From: Acidimicrobiia bacterium
GTDB lineage: Bacteria > Actinomycetota > Acidimicrobiia > IMCC26256 > JAOSJL01
DNA: 64,000 bases
Assembly: GCA_027494115.1 (NCBI GenBank)
Contig: JAOSJL010000001.1
Location: 1,017,926-1,081,925 of the forward strand
Direction of reading: 5' to 3'
The notes below the pieces were generated by a model. It searched no databases, was not told the origin of the DNA, and saw only the letters and a program-made list of their open reading frames with translations. Below, one piece after another: positions 54,797 to 61,812 of this stretch; the stretch's first letter is position 1; each line of letters begins with the position of its first letter. The position numbers were made by a program, and so were the translations under genes.

Positions 54797-56236
54797 GTGG
54801 CCCGGCTACGTCGTCTGGGCCCCGCGTTTCTCGTGTTGCTGTGGGCCACGGTGTCCCTGATCGGGTCCGCCCTCATGGGGCCGTCGCCGGCAGCGGCGGG
54901 AGATGGTTCCGTGGCGAGTGGTTCCCGCGACGACGGTTCCGGTGCACCCACCGGCGAGGGCGCCATCGTGGTCGTCCAGGTCGACGGCTACCTCGATCCT
55001 CCGAATGCCGACCTGATTCGTGACGCTCTCTCGCAGGCCGCCGACGACGGGACGCCGCTGGTCGTGCTCCAACTGGCGTCGTCGGGAAGCATCGATGTCG
55101 ACGCCGAGGCGTTGGCGGCCGACGTCGCGGCGTCGCCGGTACCGGTCGCTGTCTGGATCGGTCCGAGCGGTGCCTCGGCACGCGGCGCGGGGGTTCTCCT
55201 CACTGAAGCGGCCCACGTGGCCGCCATGGCGCCGGGCTCCCACATCGGTCCCGCAGTGCCGGTGGCCCTCGACACACCCGGGAATCCCGACGCAGCGGCG
55301 ACTGAGGAGCTGCTGGTCACGGAGGCCGAACTCCGGGGACGAAACGTAGCCACCGTCGCCACACTCGTCGACGAGCGCTACGACGCCGGTGAGGCACGGC
55401 GCCTCGGCATCGTCGACCGGATCGAACCGACCGTCGGGTCACTCGTGGTGGGCCTCGACGGGCAGATCGTCACAGTCGACGGTGAGATCGTTCGCCTGTC
55501 GACGGCGCGAGTGGTCGGTGAGGGAACGGATGCTCGCCGCACACCTGATCCCGAGGTCCGCTTCGACCGGCTGAGCCTGGGCGACCAGATCCTCCACACG
55601 TTCACGAGTCCCTCGATCGCCTATCTCCTGTTCGTGGTCGGGATGCTGCTGATCGTCTTCGAATTCTTCACCGCGGGTATCGGCCTGGCCGGCCTCGTGG
55701 GCGCCTTCGCGCTCGTTGGATCGATCGTCGGCTTCGGCAGTCTTCCCGTCGAGTGGTGGGCGGCGGGCCTGCTCGCACTCGGTGTGCTGGGCCTCGCGAT
55801 CGACGTGCAGGCCGGTGGTCTGGGAGCGTGGACCTTCATCGGATCGGTCTGTCTCGTTGTCGGTTCGGTCACGCTCTACGGCGGTTCGTCGCTGCTGAAT
55901 CCGCCCTGGTGGGTGCTCGTCGGTGTCGTGGCGGGCTCGATCGTGTTCATGCTCTCGGCGATGACAGCGGTCGTGCGGTCGCGATTCTCCACGCCCACCA
56001 TCGGCCGGGAGGGCATGGTCGGCGAGATGGGCACCGCCGAGGTCGACATCGGTCCCGACGGCGTCGCGAAGGTCCGTGACGCTCTCTGGAAAGCCCACAC
56101 CAACCGTGCCACGCCGATCGCCGCCGGCGACGCGGTGCGGGTCGTGGCGGTCCGGGGCGTGGAACTCGAGGTGGAGCCCGAGGAGGGCGGCGCCGTCGAC
56201 TACCGGGACCGGGCACGCGGCGGTTCCGCCGATTGA
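54797..56236 (+). CDS. NfeD / ClpP-class membrane protein, probably inactive protease
   Basis: A 479-residue long-form NfeD protein: signal peptide (FLVLLWATVSLIGSALM), a ClpP/SppA-like extracytoplasmic domain, four or more membrane helices (from IAYLLFVVGMLLIVFEFF), and a C-terminal OB-fold NfeD domain (GREGMVGEMGTAEV). Active relatives have PSGARAASAG with the catalytic Ser; here the segment is PSGASARGAG with Gly at that place. The partner Lys is also not visible around EELLVTEAELRGRN. GTG 54797 is preferred over ATG 54755 because it gives a clean signal peptide and does not overlap the ArsA-like start. Confidence 0.85.
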   Translation: MARLRRLGPAFLVLLWATVSLIGSALMGPSPAAAGDGSVASGSRDDGSGAPTGEGAIVVVQVDGYLDPPNADLIRDALSQAADDGTPLVVLQLASSGSIDVDAEALAADVAASPVPVAVWIGPSGASARGAGVLLTEAAHVAAMAPGSHIGPAVPVALDTPGNPDAAATEELLVTEAELRGRNVATVATLVDERYDAGEARRLGIVDRIEPTVGSLVVGLDGQIVTVDGEIVRLSTARVVGEGTDARRTPDPEVRFDRLSLGDQILHTFTSPSIAYLLFVVGMLLIVFEFFTAGIGLAGLVGAFALVGSIVGFGSLPVEWWAAGLLALGVLGLAIDVQAGGLGAWTFIGSVCLVVGSVTLYGGSSLLNPPWWVLVGVVAGSIVFMLSAMTAVVRSRFSTPTIGREGMVGEMGTAEVDIGPDGVAKVRDALWKAHTNRATPIAAGDAVRVVAVRGVELEVEPEEGGAVDYRDRARGGSAD

Positions 56237-56371
56237 CGGGTGCGACCCGGCCGTCGACGGACGCCTGAGGCCGCGAGTCGCCCGAGAGGGTACGAATTCG
56301 GTCTTGTCTCGCCGGGAACCGCCGGATATGTTCGCTCGTCGGAGAGCCGGACGCGACCCGACGGGGGAGAT

Positions 56372-56650
56372 GTGAGCCTGCGAGCGGCCGAACTGAGCAC
56401 GACGGAAGAGATCTGGCAGGAACGCGCACTGTGTCGCGGTCCTGAGTCGGCCCTTTTCTTCCCTCCCACCACGAGTGAGCGCAAGGAAGACCGTGAGTGG
56501 CGCGAGGCCAAGGCCAAGGAGATCTGCGTCACCTGCCCGGTGTGTTCCGAATGTCTCGACTACGCACTGAGCATCCGCGAACCCCACGGCATCTGGGGCG
56601 GGCTCACCGAAGTCGAACGTCGGGGTCTCCTCGCCCAACAGGTCGGCTGA
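56372..56650 (+). CDS. WhiB family Fe-S transcription regulator
   Basis: A 92-residue WhiB-like protein. The [4Fe-4S] ligands are Cys21, Cys52, Cys55 and Cys61 (C-x30-C-x2-C-x5-C), with an extra Cys58 in ICVTCPVCSEC. The GIWGG turn and a short basic-poor C-terminus follow. These proteins bind the primary sigma factor and respond to redox or NO. The spacing between the first two Cys is longer than in WhiB1. TATGTT near 56326 is a possible -10. Position beside the ArsA-like pair matches whiB4 of mycobacteria, but the subgroup is not certain. Confidence 0.92.
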   Translation: MSLRAAELSTTEEIWQERALCRGPESALFFPPTTSERKEDREWREAKAKEICVTCPVCSECLDYALSIREPHGIWGGLTEVERRGLLAQQVG

Positions 56651-56700
56651 CCGATCAGGTCCACGTCCCGGTGGGCTGGGCAGTGAGACGATCCGAGGGG

Positions 56701-57540
56701 ATGCGCGACGCCGCGACCGTCATGGTCGTGCGCGACGCGCCCGATCTCGAAGTCCTCATGCTGCGGCGGCATCTCAACGCCGATTTCGTCGGCGGTGCGT
56801 ATGTGTTCCCCGGCGGCGCCGTCGATGACGCCGACCGCAGCATCGCCCAACAGGAGCGTACGGTCGGTCTCACCGACGCTGAAGCCAGCGCGCTCCTGGA
56901 TGTGGAGTCCGGTGGGCTCGGATTCTGGGCTGCCGCCGTGCGCGAAACCTTCGAGGAGGCGCGAATCCTCCTGGCCCGCGACGCATCCGGTGCACCCGTC
57001 GACGTGTCGGGCGACGCTGCGGCGCGTTTCGCCGACCATCGACGGACACTGGATGAGGGAGCGACGTCCCTCCCGGCGTTCCTCGCCGCCGAAGACCTGG
57101 TGGTCGACGCCGGCGACCTCCACATGTTCTCCCACTGGATCACTCCCGTCGGAATGCCCCGTCGCTACGACACGTGGTTCTTCGTGGCCCGGGCACCCGA
57201 GGGGCAGTCGGCACTCCACGACGACACCGAGACCATCGCGTCGGTGTGGGTCACACCCGCCGAGGCAGTCGCGAGCGCCCGACGCGGTGAACGGCGGATC
57301 ATCTTTCCGACGTTGCGCAACCTGGACGCCATCGGTCGGTTCTCCACGTCCGATGAGCTGCTCGACGCCGTGAGCTCCGCCACCTCGATTCCCACGGTGC
57401 AGCCGCGGATCGTCTCCGACGCAGCCGGAATGCGACTCCTGCTCCCCGGCGACCCGGGATACGACGAGTACGAGAGTCCGCCGGAGGGGTCGATCGATCC
57501 GATGACCGCAGCCGACCTCGATCGGGGATCGTCGGCCTGA
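56701..57540 (+). CDS. NUDIX hydrolase
   Basis: A 279-residue NUDIX protein of the long actinobacterial type. AATVMVVRDAPDLEVLMLRRH starts the domain, GGAYVFPGGAVDDAD precedes the NUDIX helix FWAAAVRETFEEARILLA, in which the RExxEE core reads RETFEE. The long insertion before it and SHWITPVGMPRRYDTWFFVA match relatives near metallo-beta-lactamase genes. Substrate unknown (possibly a CoA or nucleotide derivative). ATG 56701 or GTG 56683 may be the start. Its stop overlaps the next ATG by one base. Confidence 0.84.
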   Translation: MRDAATVMVVRDAPDLEVLMLRRHLNADFVGGAYVFPGGAVDDADRSIAQQERTVGLTDAEASALLDVESGGLGFWAAAVRETFEEARILLARDASGAPVDVSGDAAARFADHRRTLDEGATSLPAFLAAEDLVVDAGDLHMFSHWITPVGMPRRYDTWFFVARAPEGQSALHDDTETIASVWVTPAEAVASARRGERRIIFPTLRNLDAIGRFSTSDELLDAVSSATSIPTVQPRIVSDAAGMRLLLPGDPGYDEYESPPEGSIDPMTAADLDRGSSA

Positions 57541-58373
57541 TGTCGGCGATGACCCCCGGGGTGGCGAGCGCCGTCTCTCCACTCGTCCGCAGGATCATCG
57601 CCCCCAATCCCGGCCCCATGACCGGTCCCGGAACCAACACCTACCTCGTGGGTGTCGACGACGTGGCGGTCGTCGACCCGGGACCCGCCGATGCCGACCA
57701 CATCGACGCCGTGGTCGGGTGCGCGGGCGCTACGCGCATCCGGTGGATCGTCCTCACGCACACCCATCCCGACCATGCGCCCGGAGCGTCACTCCTCGCC
57801 GAGCGGACCGGCGCCGAGGTCCTGGCATTCCGGCGGGGCAGTGGCGACGTTCATCTCGACGGGTGGCTCGACGAGGGTGATGTCGTGACGGGCACGGAGT
57901 TCGCGCTGGATGTCCTTCACACGCCGGGCCACGTTCCGAACCATCTCTGCTTCCTGCTGGAAGGCGAGGCCGTCCTCTTCACAGGAGACACCGTTCTCGA
58001 GGGAACGACGTCGGTCGTGTCTCCACCCACCGGTGGAGACATGGCCGCGTATCTCGACACCTTGGAGCGTCTGAGCGGCATTCGACCACTGCGGCGGATC
58101 GCTCCCGGTCACGGGCAGATCATCGAGGAGCCGCGAGCAGCGATCGAGGAGTACCGGTCTCACCGCGCCGAACGCGAAAGCCAGATTCTGGGCGTCCTCT
58201 CGTCGGGACCCGCGACGATTCCCGCGGTCGTGCGCTCTGTCTACGCCGACGATGATCTCCCCGACGTCCTCGTCGAGATGGCGGGACGCCAGGTGCACGC
58301 GCACCTCTTGAAGTTGCGCGACGAAGGAAGCGTCGAGGGTCGCAGCGCCACCTCCAAATGGCGGCTCGCCTAG
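57540..58373 (+). CDS. Metallo-beta-lactamase-fold hydrolase, LACTB2-like
   Basis: A 277-residue hydrolase. Zinc ligands lie in LTHTHPDHAPGA, HTPGHVPNHLCF, LFTGDTVLEG and APGHGQII. PGPMTGPGTNTYLVG near the N-terminus and the winged-helix-like C-terminal part (VHAHLLKLRDEGSVEG) are typical of LACTB2-type RNases and glyoxalase II relatives. It is translationally coupled to the NUDIX gene. Convergent with mrp, 14 nt apart. Confidence 0.88.
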   Translation: MSAMTPGVASAVSPLVRRIIAPNPGPMTGPGTNTYLVGVDDVAVVDPGPADADHIDAVVGCAGATRIRWIVLTHTHPDHAPGASLLAERTGAEVLAFRRGSGDVHLDGWLDEGDVVTGTEFALDVLHTPGHVPNHLCFLLEGEAVLFTGDTVLEGTTSVVSPPTGGDMAAYLDTLERLSGIRPLRRIAPGHGQIIEEPRAAIEEYRSHRAERESQILGVLSSGPATIPAVVRSVYADDDLPDVLVEMAGRQVHAHLLKLRDEGSVEGRSATSKWRLA

Positions 58374-58387
58374 AGCGGCTCGAGGTC

Positions 58388-59599
58388 CTATTTCGCCGCG
58401 TCGACAGCGGCGAGGTTCTCGTTGGCGATGTCGAGGATCCGGGCCGTGCAACCGGCCATCTCGACGGGCGGAAGCAGGTCGTCGGTGATGCGGGACGCGA
58501 GGCGTCCGAATTCCTGGGCAGCAGGTGCGGTGGCGTCCGCGAGCACGATCGGTGTGCCCGAATCTCCGCCGGCTGCGACTGCGGCCTCCACGGGGATCTG
58601 CGCGACGAGCGGCGCGCCGATTTCGTCGGCGAGTGCGGCACCACCTCCCGATCCGAAGATCTCGTGTTGGCTGCCGTCGGGGGCCACGAACTCGCTCATG
58701 TTCTCCACGACGCCGGCCACCTTCAGATAGCTGCGGCGCGCCATGTCGGCGACACGCGACGCCACCTTCTGTGCCGCTAGAGCCGGTGTCGTCACAACGA
58801 GAAGCTCCGCCGCGGGGAGGAGGCGTCCGAGTGCCATCTGGATGTCACCGGTGCCGGGAGGCATGTCGAGCAGGAGGTAGTCGAGCTCACCCCAGCGCAC
58901 GTCGGTGAGGAACTGCTCGAGCGCTTTGGAGAGGATCAGGCCGCGCCACATGAGTGCGGTGTCCTCGTCGTCGACGAGCAGTCCCATCGACACGACCTTC
59001 ACGCGGCCGGGTTTGACGAGCGGCGTCACGCCCGCGACCTCGCGTTCGCTCGGGTTGATGAGGCCACGGCCGTCGTCGCCGGCCTCGCCGGCGAGCCGTC
59101 CCTCCAGGCCGAGCATCCGCGGAACCGAGAAGCCCCAGATGTCGGCGTCGAGCACGCCCACCGTGTAGCCGTGCGATGCCAGCGCCACCGCCAGGTTCAC
59201 GGTGACCGACGACTTCCCGACCCCACCCTTGCCGCTTGCCACGGCCAGAACACGGGCGTTCGGCGGAACCTCGGTTTCCGGAGAGCGGTTCGCGGCCTCG
59301 AGGCGTGCGCGTTGCATCACGTCGGAGCGTTGCTCCTGGGTCATCTCGGTGTAGTCGACCTTCACGTCGGTGACGCCGGGCAGACCGCGCACCTTGGAGG
59401 CGACGTCCTTCTTGATCTGGCCGCGCAGCGGGCACGCGGCGGTTGTCAGAGCCACCTGGACCGTGACCACGCCCTCGTCGGCCACCTCGATGTCGCGGAC
59501 CATGCCCAGATCCACGATGCCGACGTGGAGTTCGGGGTCCACGACACCCGCGAGGACGCCGCGCACGTCGTCGGGTGTCGGGCCGGGGGTGGTAACCAT
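58388..59599 (-). CDS. mrp: Mrp/ApbC Fe-S cluster carrier ATPase
   Basis: A 403-residue P-loop protein that carries and delivers Fe-S clusters. An N-terminal MIP18/PaaD-like domain (VVDPELHVGIVDLGMVRDI, ACPLRGQI) precedes the ATPase with ASGKGGVGKSSVTVNLA, VGVLDADIWGFSVPRML, LDMPPGTGDIQM and a C-terminal ENMSEF region. The usual CxxC pair for cluster binding after ENM is not visible here (EFVAPDGSQHEIFG), which is common in actinobacterial Mrp. AAAGG lies before the ATG. Divergent from the SufR-like regulator. Confidence 0.93.
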   Translation of the reverse strand: MVTTPGPTPDDVRGVLAGVVDPELHVGIVDLGMVRDIEVADEGVVTVQVALTTAACPLRGQIKKDVASKVRGLPGVTDVKVDYTEMTQEQRSDVMQRARLEAANRSPETEVPPNARVLAVASGKGGVGKSSVTVNLAVALASHGYTVGVLDADIWGFSVPRMLGLEGRLAGEAGDDGRGLINPSEREVAGVTPLVKPGRVKVVSMGLLVDDEDTALMWRGLILSKALEQFLTDVRWGELDYLLLDMPPGTGDIQMALGRLLPAAELLVVTTPALAAQKVASRVADMARRSYLKVAGVVENMSEFVAPDGSQHEIFGSGGGAALADEIGAPLVAQIPVEAAVAAGGDSGTPIVLADATAPAAQEFGRLASRITDDLLPPVEMAGCTARILDIANENLAAVDAAK

Positions 59600-59668
59600 C
59601 GGGGCCTTTCGAGGCGGTCGCTCGTCGGGGGTGCATGGAGCGCACCACAGATAAAAACAGTGTAGACG

Positions 59669-59697
59669 TTGAAAATATGCCCGAGGCTGGGTAGCGT
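59669..59697 (+). promoter_or_regulatory. Promoter of the SufR-like gene
   Basis: TTGAAA (59669-59674) and TAGCGT (59692-59697) are separated by exactly 17 bp, and the ATG follows 8 nt later, so the message is probably leaderless. The AT-rich stretch 59650-59680 is shared with the divergent mrp gene, for which a minus-strand TACACT is a candidate -10. Confidence 0.6.
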
Positions 59698-59705
59698 GCA
59701 AGCCG

Positions 59706-60356
59706 ATGGAACTGCTCGTGGTCCTGAAGGCGCTCGGTGACGAGACCCGCTACGCCATGTACCGCGAGTTGGCGTCGTCACCCTCTCCGCTGTCGGCCGC
59801 CGACCTGGGGAACATGCTCGACCTCCACCCCAACACGGTCCGTCTCCACCTCGACCGCCTACGCGACGCCGGTCTCGTGGAGGCTGAAGCCGTTCACCGC
59901 GGCACCGTCGGTCGTCCCCAGCATCTGTATTCCCTCGCGCCGGGCGCTCCCGGGCTCGGATTCGATCCGCCCGCCCACGCCCTGCTCGCCGGGCTGCTGG
60001 CGGCTCTCGCCGAGCGGTCAGGGGCCGACGGCGCCGAAGCCGTCGCCATCGGGCGTTCGTGGGGCGTGGAGGCCGCCAAGCGCACGAAGTCCAGCTCCTG
60101 TCTCGGGGTCCTCGCCGCCGAGCTCGACCGCCTCGGCTTCGAACCCGCCGCCGATGAGCCCGTAGACGACACCACGACCGTGGCGTTTCTCCACTGCCCC
60201 TTCCGGGAACTGGCCGAGGCCTATCCCGACCTCGTCTGCAACCTCCACCGTGGGATCTGCGAGGGCGTGGTCGCCCGGGCGGGCGGAGGAATCGTGGAGG
60301 GTTTCAGCATGTTGTACGACCCGGAGCCGTGCCAGGTGAGTGTGGGGCTCCGGTAA
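59706..60356 (+). CDS. SufR-like Fe-S cluster transcription regulator
   Basis: A 216-residue regulator. The N-terminal winged helix (ALGDETRYAMYRELASS, HPNTVRLHLDRLRDAGLV) resembles ArsR/SufR. The C-terminal part has FLHCPFRELAEAYPDLVC and later Cys: Cys164, Cys178, Cys185 and Cys209 are candidate Fe-S ligands. CPF...C is the pattern of actinobacterial SufR-type repressors. It lies between mrp (divergent) and erpA (downstream), so it probably controls Fe-S assembly according to cluster supply. Confidence 0.83.
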   Translation: MELLVVLKALGDETRYAMYRELASSPSPLSAADLGNMLDLHPNTVRLHLDRLRDAGLVEAEAVHRGTVGRPQHLYSLAPGAPGLGFDPPAHALLAGLLAALAERSGADGAEAVAIGRSWGVEAAKRTKSSSCLGVLAAELDRLGFEPAADEPVDDTTTVAFLHCPFRELAEAYPDLVCNLHRGICEGVVARAGGGIVEGFSMLYDPEPCQVSVGLR

Positions 60357-60410
60357 CCTGACAGACCTGAGCCGATGGCTCGCAGCAACCGACCAAGGAT
60401 GTAGGCGACG

Positions 60411-60764
60411 ATGTTCGACGTGAAGGATGCAGCACAGCTCGAGAGCATCAAGCTGACCGATACCGCCGTCGCGAAGGTGAAAGACCTCCTCGCGGCCGAG
60501 GGCAATGACGAGCTCTTCCTCAGGGTGGCCGTGCGTCCGGGCGGCTGCTCGGGCTTCAGCTACGAGATGTTCTTCGACTCCGACCAGGCCGACGACGACC
60601 TCGTGGCCGAAGTCGACGGGGTGCGGGTCGTGGTCGATCCCGCCAGTAACGAGCACGTTCGTGGCGCGTCACTCGACTACAAGGACACGCTCCAGGGTGC
60701 GGGGTTCCACGTCACGAACCCCAACGTCGAGCGTAGCTGCGGCTGCGGCCAGTCGTTCTCCTAA
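60411..60764 (+). CDS. erpA: Iron-sulfur cluster insertion protein ErpA/IscA
   Basis: A 117-residue A-type carrier. The three ligands are Cys46 (RPGGCSGFSYEMFF), Cys110 and Cys112 (SCGCGQSFS), and DYKDTLQGAGFHVTNPN is the family core. It hands [2Fe-2S] or [4Fe-4S] clusters to target enzymes. It follows the SufR-like gene by 54 nt and is followed by a bidirectional hairpin. Confidence 0.95.
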   Translation: MFDVKDAAQLESIKLTDTAVAKVKDLLAAEGNDELFLRVAVRPGGCSGFSYEMFFDSDQADDDLVAEVDGVRVVVDPASNEHVRGASLDYKDTLQGAGFHVTNPNVERSCGCGQSFS

Positions 60765-60768
60765 CCGA

Positions 60769-60811
60769 GATGCGTCCCTGACGCGCGCATAGCGAGCTCT
60801 ACGGACGCATC
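60769..60811. terminator. Hairpin-family terminator C (convergent genes)
   Basis: GATGCGTCC (60769-60777) and GGACGCATC (60803-60811) form 9-bp arms around a loop with GCGCATAGCG. It sits between the erpA stop (4 nt before) and the stop of the convergent thioredoxin-like gene, whose stop codon overlaps the 3' arm. Confidence 0.65.
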
Positions 60812-61784
60812 AAACGGTTGACTCCAGGAAGCGGCGGAGTTCGCCCCTGTCCCAGGCGCCGCCCATCCGGTTCGTGATCGTTCCCGCTCCGTCGAGCGCG
60901 TACATCCACGGCTCCGAGATCAGGCTGTAGGCGTCGACGGGTTCGGCGACCTGGTTGGTCGTGGAGTCGCGGAACACCTCCACGTGGATGATGTCGACGA
61001 CGTCGTCGAACTCGGGCCCGAGCTCGACCAGAAGCTCGAGGGTCGGACCGCAATAGCGCGACTGGCAGCGGGCGGGCGTCGAGAAGCAGACTGCGACCGG
61101 CTTGCCCGAACCGGTGACCTCGGCGAGGTCGAGTTCGTGGAACGGGCACGGCGGGTCGAGCGTGCAGATCGGATCGACGTCTCGTGTGTCGAGGACCGTC
61201 GCCGACGGGACGACCGGAGCCGCCTCCCCCGGGGTGAGCGCTTCGGCCTCTTCGAGAATCTGGAATACCACGGGAAGATCGTTGCCGTCGACGCTGATCA
61301 CCGCGTCGAAGGTCCCGGCCTCGGGAAACGACGCCTCGACGACGTAGAGGCCACGTCCTTCGGGCAGTCCCTCACTGTTGAGGGGAGCGTCGATCGTTTC
61401 GGAGTCGGTGGCGCCCGTCGTGAACGTGATGGTGGCGGGTGGCCCGGAGGCGAAACCTGCGGTGTCGGTCAGGGCGAACGCGAAACGCTGCGGCCGCTCC
61501 GTGGCGTACATGTCGTTGGAGACGACTCCGGCCTCGAGTCCTTCGGGGTTGGCCGTGCCTCCCGGGCTGGGCAGCGTGGTCGAGGCGTCGCCGCTCCCGT
61601 CGCCGTCGGACGTGCACGCCGCGGCGATGAACAGTCCGCCGCTGAGTCCGAAGAATCCACGGCGTGACAAGCGGAACGTTCGTGCCCGTGATCCCGCATC
61701 GATCTCGCCCGCGTCGATCTCGCCCGCATCGATCTCAGGAGGCGTGGAGCGGCGCGCTCTGGTGTCGGGGTGCTGCTCGGCCAT
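60810..61784 (-). CDS. Tat-dependent thioredoxin-like lipoprotein
   Basis: A 324-residue exported protein. The N-terminal cytoplasmic part has a 15-nt in-frame repeat encoding EIDAG three times, then SRRGFFGLSGGLFIAAAC, a twin-arginine signal ending in a lipobox Cys. The mature protein has an Ig-like beta domain (PPATITFTTG, GLYVVEASFPEAGTFDAVI) and a thioredoxin-fold domain with PVAVCFSTPARCQSRYCGPTLE. The Cys pair is C-x4-C rather than C-x2-C, so a redox or copper role is open. Convergent with erpA. Confidence 0.78.
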   Translation of the reverse strand: MAEQHPDTRARRSTPPEIDAGEIDAGEIDAGSRARTFRLSRRGFFGLSGGLFIAAACTSDGDGSGDASTTLPSPGGTANPEGLEAGVVSNDMYATERPQRFAFALTDTAGFASGPPATITFTTGATDSETIDAPLNSEGLPEGRGLYVVEASFPEAGTFDAVISVDGNDLPVVFQILEEAEALTPGEAAPVVPSATVLDTRDVDPICTLDPPCPFHELDLAEVTGSGKPVAVCFSTPARCQSRYCGPTLELLVELGPEFDDVVDIIHVEVFRDSTTNQVAEPVDAYSLISEPWMYALDGAGTITNRMGGAWDRGELRRFLESTV

Positions 61785-61812
61785 CCCCGTATCCTGCCAA
61801 CCGGAGGCTCTC

